Part shown: one piece after another, positions 1 to 10,769 of the stretch
How the letters are laid out: every line of letters starts with the position of its first letter
How positions within the stretch are numbered: position 1 is the first letter of the stretch
Origin: Burkholderiales bacterium UBA1834
GTDB taxonomy: Bacteria; Pseudomonadota; Gammaproteobacteria; Burkholderiales; Burkholderiaceae_C
Assembly (NCBI GenBank): GCA_002339015.1
Contig: DDJC01000062.1
Coordinates: 45,287-109,286 of the forward strand
DNA: 64,000 nucleotides
Reading direction: 5' to 3'
Program-made: the position numbers and the translations under genes
Notes under the pieces: generated by a model
Seen by the model: only the letters and a program-made list of their open reading frames with translations
Databases searched by the model: none
Told to the model about the DNA's origin: nothing

Positions 1-2
1 TG

Positions 3-359
3 GCGCCAGTGGCCCCGCCTGTGACTGCCGAGCCCACGCCGCCGGCGGTGGACAGCCAGCCTCAGCCCTCTGCGCCACCGCCGGCCCGTGTCGACACGGT
101 CAGCCCGGCGCCGACCAGTTCTCCCGTGGCCACACCGGCTCCCAAGGCAGCGACACCCGCCCCATCCGAGCGGCCCGTAGCGCCGGAGCCCGTGGCCGAG
201 AAGCCCGTGACCGACAAGCCTGCGGCCGTGATGCCGCCTGCCGCGCGTCCAGCGGCCGGTCCGGACAAGAGCGCGCGGTGTGCCGACCTTCTCCAGAAAG
301 CCTCTCTCGAACCCCTCACCGCGAGTGAAACCTCTTTCCTCAGAACGGAGTGCAAATAA
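3..359 (+). CDS. Pro/Ala-rich protein, C-terminal part (partial)
   Basis: Open frame running in from the left edge; the N-terminus is outside the window. The 118 visible residues are mostly a low-complexity Pro/Ala/Val/Lys linker with repeated APxPVAxKPVxDKP-like units, typical of a periplasmic or surface spacer. It ends in a compact segment with two Cys (SARCADLLQ ... LRTECK) about 25 residues apart that could form a disulfide. Its TAA stop overlaps the ATG of the next gene by one base, so the two are probably translated together. Family not recognised. Confidence 0.6.
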   Translation, partial: APVAPPVTAEPTPPAVDSQPQPSAPPPARVDTVSPAPTSSPVATPAPKAATPAPSERPVAPEPVAEKPVTDKPAAVMPPAARPAAGPDKSARCADLLQKASLEPLTASETSFLRTECK

Positions 360-1579
360 TGAACAAATTGATCATGGGACGCCGCTGGCTCGGCGCGCTG
401 GCCGCCAGCCTGGCCCTGTCCGTCAACGCCTTGCTGGGCGGCTGCGCCGCCCCGCAGGCCACGGCCATCGACAACGAACTGCCCTTTGAGCAGGCTGTGC
501 TGCAGGCCACCGATGGCCTGGTGGCGCAGACGCAGCAACTGCCCGCCTTCCTGGCCAAGCTCGAAACCAAGCTCGCCAAGCGCGGCGTGGTGCTCGACAA
601 CATGATCGATGCCGACTCCGGCCAGCAGACCGGTGTGACCCGCCTGCTCGAGCAGCGCGTCACCTCGCACATGACCGCCAAGTCCGAGCTGTTCGAGATC
701 CTGCCCTTCCAGGGCCCGAACCTGCAGAAGGCGCAGTACCTGCTCACGGGCACGATGAACCGCCTCCCCGGCAGTCGCAGCAAGAAGTCCTTCCGTCTGA
801 ACCTGGCGCTGACCGAGCTGCGCACCGGCAAGGTGGTGGCACAGGCCTCGGCCATTTCGCGCGACGATGGCCTGGACACCAACCCCACGCCCTACTACCG
901 GGACAGCCCGGTGCTGGTGAAGGACAAGGTCATCGAGGGCTACATCCGCACCACGGCCACCGCGCCGGGGCAGCCGGCCGACCGTGTCTACCTGGAGCGC
1001 ATCGCCACCTCGGCCCTGGTCAACGACGCGACCAATCTGTACAACGGCGAGCGTTACCGCGATGCCCTTGCCCAGTACCAGAACGCGCTGTCCACGCCTG
1101 CGGGCGAGCAGCTGCGCGTGCTCAACGGCATCTACATGTCCAACGTCAAGCTGGGCCGCACGGCCGAGGCCGAGAAGGCCTTCTCGCGTCTGGTGGCCTT
1201 TGGCGTGGCCAACAACCTGCTGAGCGTGAAGTTCCTCTTCAACCCGGGCGGTACCGAGTTCTGGTCGGACCAGCGTGTCAGCGGTGCCTACGGCATGTGG
1301 ATCCGGCAGATCGCGCGCGAGGCCGGCGCGGCCAAGGTGTGCATGAACGTGGTCGGCCACACCAGCAAGACGGGCTCCGATCAGGCCAACGACAGCCTGT
1401 CCCTGCAGCGGGCCCAGTATGTCAAGCAGCGGCTCGATGCCGAATCACCTGAGCTGGCACGCCGCACCAAGGCCGTGGGCGTGGGCTTCCGCGAGAACAT
1501 CGTGGGCAGCGCCACCGACGATGCACGCGATGCGCTGGACCGCCGTGTCGAGTTCAAGATCGTGCCCTGCACCGCGTGA
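359..1579 (+). CDS. Lipoprotein with C-terminal OmpA-like peptidoglycan-binding domain
   Basis: 406 residues. The start at 359 is preceded by GGAG with 8-base spacing and overlaps the upstream stop; a GTG nine bases earlier has no better site. The N-terminus is a lipoprotein signal with lipobox LLGGC (Cys29), so the protein should be anchored to the outer membrane. The middle contains a LLTGTMNRL stretch like the FlgO/LpoB-type lipoprotein fold and a short TPR-like region (YRDALAQYQNAL, GRTAEAEKAFSRL). The last about 130 residues look like an OmpA domain (LSLQRAQYVKQRL ... ALDRRVEFKI), which normally binds peptidoglycan. Likely a cell-envelope structural or assembly factor acting with the upstream partial protein; exact role unknown. 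Confidence 0.75.
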   Translation: MNKLIMGRRWLGALAASLALSVNALLGGCAAPQATAIDNELPFEQAVLQATDGLVAQTQQLPAFLAKLETKLAKRGVVLDNMIDADSGQQTGVTRLLEQRVTSHMTAKSELFEILPFQGPNLQKAQYLLTGTMNRLPGSRSKKSFRLNLALTELRTGKVVAQASAISRDDGLDTNPTPYYRDSPVLVKDKVIEGYIRTTATAPGQPADRVYLERIATSALVNDATNLYNGERYRDALAQYQNALSTPAGEQLRVLNGIYMSNVKLGRTAEAEKAFSRLVAFGVANNLLSVKFLFNPGGTEFWSDQRVSGAYGMWIRQIAREAGAAKVCMNVVGHTSKTGSDQANDSLSLQRAQYVKQRLDAESPELARRTKAVGVGFRENIVGSATDDARDALDRRVEFKIVPCTA

Positions 1580-1777
1580 GCGCATCTGCTGAACCCCTTG
1601 CCGTGCCCTGCTTTGGTGGCTTGACAACACTGAGGTGCTGTTACGTGCCCCGGCTTGGCGCTGGCTGTTCCAATTTGGGACAAAGCGCGTATATTGCCGA
1701 GGATCCTTACGGCGATAAGGGGTGGTGATGGACACGGGTCGTCACGCCAGCCCTTCGTGACGATGGAAGCAATCAAC

Positions 1778-3901
1778 ATGACCCGATCCAGGCACTTCGT
1801 GGGCAAATGGCGTGGTTCGGCCAACCGTCTGGCCTTGATGCTGTCTGCCCTGGGGTTGGTGAGTCTGCCGGCCCTGGGCCAATCTTCAGATGAAGAAGAG
1901 CTGGCGATGTCCTATGGGGACAAGTCCTTCGTCAGCATTGCCACGGGCTCGCGCGTGGCGGTCGCGCGCGCGCCGGCCGTGGCCACCGTGATCACGGCTG
2001 AGGATATCGCGGCCATCGGTGCCACCGACCTTGACGAGGTCCTTGAAACCGTGCCCGGCCTGCACGTCTCGCGCGAGACGCAGCTCTATGCCCCCGTCTA
2101 TGGCATCCGCGGCATCAACATCGGCTTCAACCCGCAGGTGCTGATGCTGATCAACAATGTGCCCCTCACCACCGTCTACACCGGCAATCGGGGCGCAGGC
2201 TGGGGCGGCATGCCGGTCGAGAACATCGCCCGTGTCGAAGTGATCCGCGGGCCTGGCTCGGCCTTGTATGGCGCTGATGCCTTTTCCGGCGTGATCAACA
2301 TCATTACCAAGTCGGCCGGCGAGATCAACGGCACCCGGGTGGGCGCGCGCGTGGGCTCTTTCAACACCAAGGACGGCTGGATCCTGCATGGCGGCCAATG
2401 GGGGCCGGTGGATGTCGCGGCCTACCTGCGCACCGGCAGCACCGACGGCGCCCACAGCACTGTCCGCGCCGATGCCCAGACCGCCTGGGATGCGCTCAAC
2501 GGCACGAACGCCTCGCTGGCACCGGGCCGGGTCTACAACGACCGCGATTTCCTCGATGGCATGCTCGACCTGAGCCTGGACAAGTGGCGCGCGCACTTCG
2601 CCTACCGCGAACGCAAGCTGGGCTCCGGCACGGGCATCGCTTCGGCGCTGGACCCGACGGGTTACTCCTACAGCCAGAACGTCAGTGCCGAGCTGAACTA
2701 CGAGCACAAGACCGTGGCGCCCAACTGGGGCGTGTCTGCGCAGGCCAGCATCATGCACTACAAGGAGTTTTCCGATGCGGTGCTGTTCCCGGCAGGCACT
2801 CAGCTCAACACCGGTGGCGGCCCTTTTGCCGACGGCATGATCGGCAACCCCGACAAGTGGGAGCAGCATGGGCGCCTGAGCGCATCAGCCACCTACACGG
2901 GTTTCGAGGATCATCGCATCCGTTTCGGGCTGGGCTGGGAAAAGGAAGAGGTCTACCGCACCAACGAGGTCAAGAACTTCAACCCCGACTACACCCCCAT
3001 CGGCACGGGCTCGATCAGCGACGTGATCGACGTCACCAACACCGTGCCCTTCATGGAGCCGCAGGGTCGCTACAAGCGCTACGCCTACGCCCAGGACGAA
3101 TGGAGCCTGGCGGCCGACTGGACACTCACGGCCGGCATCCGCCATGACAGCTACTCCGATTTCGGCAGTACCACCAATCCGCGCCTGGCCCTGGTCTGGG
3201 ATGCTGCCTACAACGTCACGGGCAAGCTGATGTACGGCACAGCCTTCCGGGCGCCGTCGATGTCCGAGCTGTACGCCATCAACAACCCGGTGGTGCGCGG
3301 CAACCCTCACCTCAGCCCGGAACGCATCCGCACGATCGAGGCGGCGCTCACTTGGCAGCCGATGAGCCGGCTGCAGCTGGGCGTGAACCTGTTCCGCTAC
3401 GAGATGAGCGACATCATCCGCCTGGTGAACTTCGCCTACGAGAACACGGGCCACCAGAACGGCCATGGCATGGAGTTCGAAGCCGAGTGGGAGCTGAGCA
3501 AGACGCTGCGCCTGTCGGGCAACTACGCCTACCAGGAGTCCACCGACGAAGCCACTGGCGAGGATGCGGGCAATTCGCCTCATCACCATGTCTATGCGCG
3601 GGCCGACTGGCGGTTCACGCCCGGGTGGTCACTGCACTCGCAGGTCAACTGGATCAGCAAGCGCATGCGTGTGGCGGGCGACCCCAGGGATGACCTGCCC
3701 GGCTACGAGACGATGGACCTGACGCTCAAGACCGACATGGGCACGCGCGCGTGGAGCTTCACCATGTCCGTGCGCAACCTGTTCGACAAGGATGTGCGCG
3801 AGCCCTCCCCCTTTGATTCGGTGGGCGGGCGTGTGCTGCTGCCCAACGACTTTCCCATGCCCGGGCGCTCCGTTTACGCCCAGGCCAGCTACAGGTTCTG
3901 A
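1778..3901 (+). CDS. TonB-dependent outer-membrane receptor
   Basis: 707 residues from the ATG at 1778, which has GGAAG 8 bases upstream; in-frame ATG 1763 lacks a ribosome site. Signal peptide ends near ALGQ. The plug domain (about residues 50-170) shows VATVITAEDI, LDEVLETVPGLHVS, VEVIRGPGSALYGADAFSGVINIITK, followed by a 22-strand-type barrel ending in a terminal Phe (ASYRF). The N-terminal FVSIATGS/APAVATVITAEDI signature belongs to a receptor subfamily often found beside PF04392 binding proteins and histidine kinases, as it is here (genes at 3909-6960, converging). Substrate unknown: no Fur-like box or siderophore gene is adjacent. Confidence 0.9.
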   Translation: MTRSRHFVGKWRGSANRLALMLSALGLVSLPALGQSSDEEELAMSYGDKSFVSIATGSRVAVARAPAVATVITAEDIAAIGATDLDEVLETVPGLHVSRETQLYAPVYGIRGINIGFNPQVLMLINNVPLTTVYTGNRGAGWGGMPVENIARVEVIRGPGSALYGADAFSGVINIITKSAGEINGTRVGARVGSFNTKDGWILHGGQWGPVDVAAYLRTGSTDGAHSTVRADAQTAWDALNGTNASLAPGRVYNDRDFLDGMLDLSLDKWRAHFAYRERKLGSGTGIASALDPTGYSYSQNVSAELNYEHKTVAPNWGVSAQASIMHYKEFSDAVLFPAGTQLNTGGGPFADGMIGNPDKWEQHGRLSASATYTGFEDHRIRFGLGWEKEEVYRTNEVKNFNPDYTPIGTGSISDVIDVTNTVPFMEPQGRYKRYAYAQDEWSLAADWTLTAGIRHDSYSDFGSTTNPRLALVWDAAYNVTGKLMYGTAFRAPSMSELYAINNPVVRGNPHLSPERIRTIEAALTWQPMSRLQLGVNLFRYEMSDIIRLVNFAYENTGHQNGHGMEFEAEWELSKTLRLSGNYAYQESTDEATGEDAGNSPHHHVYARADWRFTPGWSLHSQVNWISKRMRVAGDPRDDLPGYETMDLTLKTDMGTRAWSFTMSVRNLFDKDVREPSPFDSVGGRVLLPNDFPMPGRSVYAQASYRF

Positions 3902-3908
3902 CCCCAGC

Positions 3909-5975
<2,067 letters not shown>

Positions 5976-5976
5976 C

Positions 5977-6960
5977 TCAAGGCTCCGGGAAGACCAGGTG
6001 GAAGCGTTGGGGAGACGCGGTCAGGTTGATGCCCAGGTGACTGGCGGTGCGGGTGTTCACCGCGAGCAGGACATCCTTGAGTGGGTGCAGTCCGCGGGCT
6101 GGGGCGCCCGTGGTGCCGGAGGCATTCAATGCGGTGGCGGCCAGGGCGCGGCCCAACTCGACGTTGTCCGGGTACAGCGAGAACAGGGCGCCACGCTTGA
6201 CGTGCGCGACGCTGCTGGAGAACAAGGGCAGGCTCTGGTTCCATGCTTCGCGCAGCACCAGGGGCAGCACCGCCGATTCATCGACAGTGATCGAGTCCTG
6301 GGGCAGCCACAAGGCATCGCGCCGGGCGTCGGAGGAGGACAGCAGTTCCTGGTAGAGGCGCACGGCGGCTTTCAGATCGTCGGCTTCCTGCGCGACAAGT
6401 TCCAGGCCATGGACCTTGGCTGCTTCGCGGGCCAGCTTGATGAGCCAGCCGTTCTGCCGCGGATCGTAGACGACCAGCACGCGCCGGGTAGAAGGCACCA
6501 GGCTCTTGAGGCGGGCGAACAGCAGGGCAGGGTCCGGCGCCAGGCTCAGGACGGTGGCGTTCTGGGCCTCGGCCTCGGGCACGGACAGCACGCCACCGGC
6601 GACCACGCTGATGGCCGAACGGTCCAGGCCGGCTGTGGCGCGCATGCCATTGCGGCCCAGGGCGATCACGGTGCGGATGTCACGCTTGCGCAGTTCAGCG
6701 GCCAGATCCGCCGTGCTGGCGTTGGCACTGACCGGATACCCCAGGACACGGCCTTTGGCGCGGTCCTCGACCCCGTTGATGATTGTTGTAAAGACGCTGC
6801 GGAACGGCTCCCCGATATCAGGGTAAACCACAGCGATTGACCGTGTGGCGTCATCCGGGCCCGCCTGGGCCGCGGGCCATTGCAGCGTCCAGAGACCCAG
6901 CATTGCCATTCGCAGGGCCACCCAGAACGCTCTGCACGCTACCACCACGGACTCCTCCAT
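5977..6960 (-). CDS. Periplasmic ABC-type substrate-binding protein (PF04392/COG2984-like)
   Basis: 327 residues from ATG 6960 (AAGAGAG-like site upstream); an in-frame ATG at 6987 would add nine residues. A signal-like hydrophobic segment ends near PAAQA. The body has the two-lobed periplasmic-binding layout (IAVVYPDIGEPFRSVF, RTVIALGRNGM, RRVLVVYDPRQNGWLI, DALWLPQDSITVDES, LPLFSSSVAHVKRGALFSLYPD) seen in the ABC_sub_bind family. No permease or ATPase gene is nearby, so a sensory role feeding the downstream hybrid kinase is more likely than transport. Ligand unknown. Confidence 0.8.
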   Translation of the reverse strand: MEESVVVACRAFWVALRMAMLGLWTLQWPAAQAGPDDATRSIAVVYPDIGEPFRSVFTTIINGVEDRAKGRVLGYPVSANASTADLAAELRKRDIRTVIALGRNGMRATAGLDRSAISVVAGGVLSVPEAEAQNATVLSLAPDPALLFARLKSLVPSTRRVLVVYDPRQNGWLIKLAREAAKVHGLELVAQEADDLKAAVRLYQELLSSSDARRDALWLPQDSITVDESAVLPLVLREAWNQSLPLFSSSVAHVKRGALFSLYPDNVELGRALAATALNASGTTGAPARGLHPLKDVLLAVNTRTASHLGINLTASPQRFHLVFPEP

Positions 6961-7142
6961 CCCGCTCTCTTGCTTGCATATCCCCATAGCTTAGCGAGTC
7001 TTTTGGGTTTGCCCCCCGCATTCACGCAGTTCTCCCATGAGAAGGGGGATGACGCGCTGGCCATCAGTGGGCATCATTTTGTTACACAAAGGCCGCAATG
7101 GGTGTTGTTTGTTGATGCGGCCCCTGATCTGCGAGAAGCAAC

Positions 7143-8999
7143 GTGAAGTCATTGGCAGCAGTACCCGAGGCGGACTTTCCAGTCTTGCCTTCGTCCCTCC
7201 CGCAGACCACTGAGGCCGCGACCCTCATCGTCTCCTACCTCGAAGCCATCGGGGTGGAGTATGTGTTCGGCGTGCCAGGTGGGGCGGTCGAGCCCCTGTA
7301 CAACGCGCTGGCCGTGAGCATGCGGCGGGGCGGCCCCCGGCCGGTGCTGGCGCGTCACGAGGCGGGGGCGGCCTTCATGGCCGATGGCTATGCACGTGAA
7401 ACAGGCCGCCTGGGGGTGTGTGTGGCCACCTCCGGCCCTGGTGCCACCAACTTGTTGACCGGCGTGGCCTGTGCCTACGACAACAGCGTGCCGATGCTGG
7501 CCATCACCGGCCAGCCCTCGCTGCCCCTGTTCGGCAAACGCGCGCTGCAGGAGTCTGCCTGCACGGGCGTCAACACCGTGGGCATGTTCCGCCACTGCAC
7601 GCGTTACAGCACGCTGGTCTCGCATGCCGACCAGTTGGAGAACAAGCTGGTCAATGCGCTGATGCGTGCCTCGCAGCTGCCGCATGGCCCGGTGCACCTG
7701 TCCATCCCCGTGGACCTGCTGCGCACGCAGATCGAGCAGCGGCTGTCGCCCGCGAGCCTGAAAGTCCTGATGGCCAAGCCGTCGATGATCGACGAGGACG
7801 CGGTGCGGGGCCTGTGCCAGCTGGTGCGCCAGAGCAGCAAGACCGTGCTGATCATCGGCGGCGGCTGTGGCGAGGCCATCGACGCGCTGATGCATTTCGC
7901 CGAGTTGACCGATTCGAGCTTCGTGACCACGCCGGACGCCAAGGGCCTGGTGCACCCGCACCATCCGCTGTACCGGGGCGTGTTCGGCTTCGCCGGCCAC
8001 GTGTCGGCCCAGAAGGCCCTGCGCGACAATGTGGACCTGGTGCTGGCCGTGGGCACCAGCCTGGGCGAGTGGACCAGCGCCGCCTGGAGCGACAGCGTGC
8101 TCAACCAGCGCATGGTGCACATCGATGCCACCGACGAGCACCTGCTGCGCTCGCCCATGGCGCGCCAGCACGTGCGCGGCCGCATCCGCACGGTGTTCGA
8201 GCGCCTGCTGGACATGATGCACATCGAGCAGGCCAGCTGGGGTGATGTCTGGGGCGGTGTCGAGATGGGCCAGGTGCGCATCGCGGCCAATGCGGCCGAC
8301 AAGGTCCACCTGAACGAGCCGCACAAGGTGATGGCGGACGACACGCCGATCAAGCCGCAGCGCCTGATGAACGAGCTGTCGCAGCGCTTTCCGCCCACCA
8401 CGCGCTTCGTGGCCGACGCGGGCAACAGCACGGCCTGGGCCATCCACTACCTGGAGCTGCGCAACCGCCGCGTGGGCCTGGTGTCTTCGGGGCCGGCTGG
8501 TGCCGGTGACCGCCGTGGCGAGCGCCGCCAGGATCACGCCGGCTGGCTGCGGGTGCTGATGGATTTCGCACCGATGGGCTGGGCCATCGGCGCGGCGGTG
8601 GGTATTGCCCGTGGCAAACCGGATTGCCCGGTGGTGTGCATCACCGGCGATGGCAGCTACCTGATGAACGGCCAGGAGATCACCGTGGCCGCGCAGGAAG
8701 GCCTGAACGTGGTCTTCGTGATCCTCAACGATGCGGCCCTGGGCATGGTCAAGCATGGCCAGCGTCTGGCCGGAGCCGAGCGCGTGGCCTTCGAGCTGCC
8801 GCAGATCAACTATGCGGCCATGGCCGAGGCTATGGGCATTGCCGGGCACGTGATCGAATCGCCGGAGGACTTCGCCGCGCTGGACATGGAGGCCATCCTC
8901 AAGCGCCAGGGTCCCACGTTGCTCGACATCCGCATCGATGGTGAGGAAGTGCCGCCGATGAGCCTGCGCATGCAGACGCTGGATTCCGTCCAGGACTGA
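7143..8999 (+). CDS. Thiamine-diphosphate enzyme, acetolactate synthase/IlvB-like
   Basis: 618 residues from GTG 7143 (GAGAAG just upstream). Shows the three-domain thiamine-diphosphate fold: PYR domain with the activating Glu73 in ARHEAGAAFMADGYAR, central FAD/nucleotide-like domain, and PP domain with the ThDP/Mg motif GDG (502-504) through Asn529. It is family-level similar to acetolactate synthase, oxalyl-CoA decarboxylase and sulfoacetaldehyde acetyltransferase, but no regulatory IlvN subunit or ilvC is nearby, so valine/isoleucine synthesis is unlikely. It is the first gene of a tight three-gene operon with two citrate-synthase-like proteins (22-base gap, then a 4-base overlap), suggesting an alpha-keto acid or acyl-CoA reaction linked to them. 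Substrate not inferable. Confidence 0.85.
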   Translation: MKSLAAVPEADFPVLPSSLPQTTEAATLIVSYLEAIGVEYVFGVPGGAVEPLYNALAVSMRRGGPRPVLARHEAGAAFMADGYARETGRLGVCVATSGPGATNLLTGVACAYDNSVPMLAITGQPSLPLFGKRALQESACTGVNTVGMFRHCTRYSTLVSHADQLENKLVNALMRASQLPHGPVHLSIPVDLLRTQIEQRLSPASLKVLMAKPSMIDEDAVRGLCQLVRQSSKTVLIIGGGCGEAIDALMHFAELTDSSFVTTPDAKGLVHPHHPLYRGVFGFAGHVSAQKALRDNVDLVLAVGTSLGEWTSAAWSDSVLNQRMVHIDATDEHLLRSPMARQHVRGRIRTVFERLLDMMHIEQASWGDVWGGVEMGQVRIAANAADKVHLNEPHKVMADDTPIKPQRLMNELSQRFPPTTRFVADAGNSTAWAIHYLELRNRRVGLVSSGPAGAGDRRGERRQDHAGWLRVLMDFAPMGWAIGAAVGIARGKPDCPVVCITGDGSYLMNGQEITVAAQEGLNVVFVILNDAALGMVKHGQRLAGAERVAFELPQINYAAMAEAMGIAGHVIESPEDFAALDMEAILKRQGPTLLDIRIDGEEVPPMSLRMQTLDSVQD

Positions 9000-9021
9000 G
9001 CCGACAGGCACGGCCACGACC

Positions 9022-9837
9022 ATGAGCGTCTCCCCCATTCACACCCGCATCTGGCAGGAAACGCCGGAAGCCGACAACCCTTTCGCGACGCAGGTGGCGC
9101 GCTGCCACGGCTACGACGTGTACGGTGCCATGCTGGGCCGCGCTGGCTGGGCCGACATGGTCTACCTGCTGTTCCTCGGTGAGGCGCCTCAGCCCTGGCA
9201 GGCCCGCATGATGGACATGCTGGCGGTGGCCATGGCCAATGCCGGTCCGCGCGATCCGGCCGTGCATGCCGCGATGGGCGGTGGCATTGGTGGCTCCACG
9301 GCGGCCTCCAGCCTGATGGCTGCGCTGGCCGTGGGAGCGGGGCAGAGCGGTGGTGCGCGCGAGGTGTTCTTGGCCGTGCGTGACTGGCTCGATTGCGGCT
9401 GCGACTTGGCGGCCTGGCGAGCGCGCATTGCCACGCGGCCGGACCAGGATGAGGAAGACATCTGGCCCACGCCCGAGCATGCGGTTGGCTTCGACGTGAA
9501 TGGCGTGTCCACGTCGCTGATCGTGCGCCAGACGCTGGACGCCCTGGCCCGCGAAAGCCAGGGGCCCCGCCTCGGCTGGCTGCAGTCAAACCGCGTGATG
9601 CTGGAAGAGGCCGCGCGCTTGCCGCTGGCAATGACCGGCGTGGCCGCCGCCGCGCTCGCCGACCTGGGTTGTCAACCGGGCCAGGCCGAAATGCTCTTCC
9701 TGCTGCTGCGCCTGCCGGGTGCCGCGGCCCATGCCTTGGAGCAGGGGGGTAACAGCTACAAGCGCTTCCCCTTCTATCCCGTGGAGCTGGAGGACGATCC
9801 CGCCAGGCGGGGCCCGGGCCTGGAGAGTCTGCCATGA
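9022..9837 (+). CDS. Citrate-synthase-fold protein A, catalytic residues not conserved
   Basis: 271 residues. Recognisable citrate synthase/citryl-CoA lyase landmarks: CHGYDVYGAML near residue 28, DMVYLLFLGEAP (45-56), the GGAxE turn at 110-114, LADLG (212-216) and LLLRLPGAAAHALEQ (227-241). By motif comparison the first catalytic His (xHGGA) is Ser109, the GFGH motif is absent and the catalytic Asp (NVDG) is Thr205 with the Asn also lost. The protein therefore probably lacks ordinary synthase/lyase chemistry on its own. It overlaps the next gene by ATGA and may form a heteromer with it. Residue equivalences are by eye. Confidence 0.7.
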   Translation: MSVSPIHTRIWQETPEADNPFATQVARCHGYDVYGAMLGRAGWADMVYLLFLGEAPQPWQARMMDMLAVAMANAGPRDPAVHAAMGGGIGGSTAASSLMAALAVGAGQSGGAREVFLAVRDWLDCGCDLAAWRARIATRPDQDEEDIWPTPEHAVGFDVNGVSTSLIVRQTLDALARESQGPRLGWLQSNRVMLEEAARLPLAMTGVAAAALADLGCQPGQAEMLFLLLRLPGAAAHALEQGGNSYKRFPFYPVELEDDPARRGPGLESLP

Positions 9838-10652
9838 GCCATCCGCATCCCTTGCAGGCCCACGTTGGCGTGCTGCGCACCCGCGTGGGCGCGGCCTTCC
9901 CGGGCGATCGGGCGGTGTTCCGAGGGCATGACCTGCACCACGACGCCCAAGTGCGCCATCTGGGCTGGATCGAACTGTGCGCGCTGGGCATCACAGGGCG
10001 CCGCATCACGTCCGCGCAGGCCCGCATGATCGAATCGATGTGGGTGTGGACCAGCTACCCTGATGCGCGCATCTGGAACAACCGCGTCGCAGCACTGGCC
10101 GGCACCACGCGCAGCACGCCCACGCTGGCGATGAGCGCGGCGCAGGCCGTGTCCGAGGCCACGATCTATGGTCGTCGCAACGAGGTCCGCGCGTTGAGCT
10201 TCTTTGCGCGCACCCATCAGCGCATGCTGGCTGGCGACACCTTGGCCCAGTGCATCGACGACCACCTCCGCGCCGGCCGCATCCTGGCAGGCTATGGTCG
10301 TCCGCTGGCCGACGAGGACGAACGCATCGCCCCGACCATGGCCCTGGCCCGCGAACTTGGCTTGGCCAATGGCCCGCACGTGGCCTTGTGCTTCGAGATC
10401 GATCGCGTGCTGCGGGCTCAGGGCAAGCCATTGCGCATGAACTTCGGTTCGCTGATCTCGGCCTTTGGCGCGGACTTCGGCTTCACGCCGCGGGAGTACT
10501 GCCTGTTGCTGTCGCCCATCTTCCTGGCGGGCATGCAGCCTTGCTATCTGGAAGCGCTGGACAAGCCGCCTGGCGCCGTTTTTCCGACACCCTGCGATGG
10601 CGTGGTCTACGAGGGGGCGGCACCCCGCGCCTGGCCTGCCGCAGCCGGTTGA
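9834..10652 (+). CDS. Citrate-synthase-fold protein B, catalytic residues not conserved
   Basis: 272 residues, start overlapping the previous stop by four bases. The N-terminus (RVGAAFPGDRAVFRGHDLH) matches the RGYD segment of citryl-CoA lyase-like proteins. Later landmarks are YGRRNEVRAL (112-121) at the HGGAxE position, LAGYGRPLADEDERI (151-165) at the GFGHxVYxxxDPR position, and LRMNFGSLISAFGADFGFTP (200-219) at the LPxNVDG position. The two His correspond to Tyr112 and Arg156, and the Asp to Gly205. Together with protein A this looks like a diverged two-subunit pseudo-citrate synthase, or a lyase with new chemistry, downstream of a ThDP enzyme. Confidence 0.7.
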   Translation: MSHPHPLQAHVGVLRTRVGAAFPGDRAVFRGHDLHHDAQVRHLGWIELCALGITGRRITSAQARMIESMWVWTSYPDARIWNNRVAALAGTTRSTPTLAMSAAQAVSEATIYGRRNEVRALSFFARTHQRMLAGDTLAQCIDDHLRAGRILAGYGRPLADEDERIAPTMALARELGLANGPHVALCFEIDRVLRAQGKPLRMNFGSLISAFGADFGFTPREYCLLLSPIFLAGMQPCYLEALDKPPGAVFPTPCDGVVYEGAAPRAWPAAAG

Positions 10653-10727
10653 AGCGACAAGGACAGTCCGGTTTCCCGAAAGCCTCGGGCTCTCCTGAAA
10701 GACAGAGGCAGGCGGGCTTGTTTTGGG

Positions 10728-10747
10728 CGATGATGACGTCATCATCG
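10728..10747. promoter_or_regulatory. 20-bp perfect palindrome upstream of the OsmC gene
   Basis: CGATGATGAC followed directly by its reverse complement GTCATCATCG, ending 22 bases before the OsmC start. A weak -35 (TTGTTT, 10718-10723) with a possible -10 (CATCAT, 10740-10745) overlaps it, so it is well placed for a repressor. The regulator is not identifiable; no regulator gene adjoins. Confidence 0.6.
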
Positions 10748-10769
10748 ACCCGATTTCGAGAGGCCTCGC

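Noticed and set aside
62..1360. 432-codon frame opposite the OmpA-domain lipoprotein
   Set aside because: No ribosome site and no known motif; it mirrors the GC-rich third-codon pattern of the real gene on the other strand.
1621..1778. Possible promoter or riboswitch ahead of the TonB receptor gene
   Set aside because: TTGACA at 1621-1626 lacks a properly spaced -10, and TATATT at 1690-1695 lacks a -35. I could not match the intervening sequence to a c-di-GMP or cobalamin riboswitch core.
7078..7090. TTTGT-TAC-ACAAA inverted repeat ahead of the ThDP operon
   Set aside because: Five-base arms are expected by chance at this length; noted only as a weak operator candidate.
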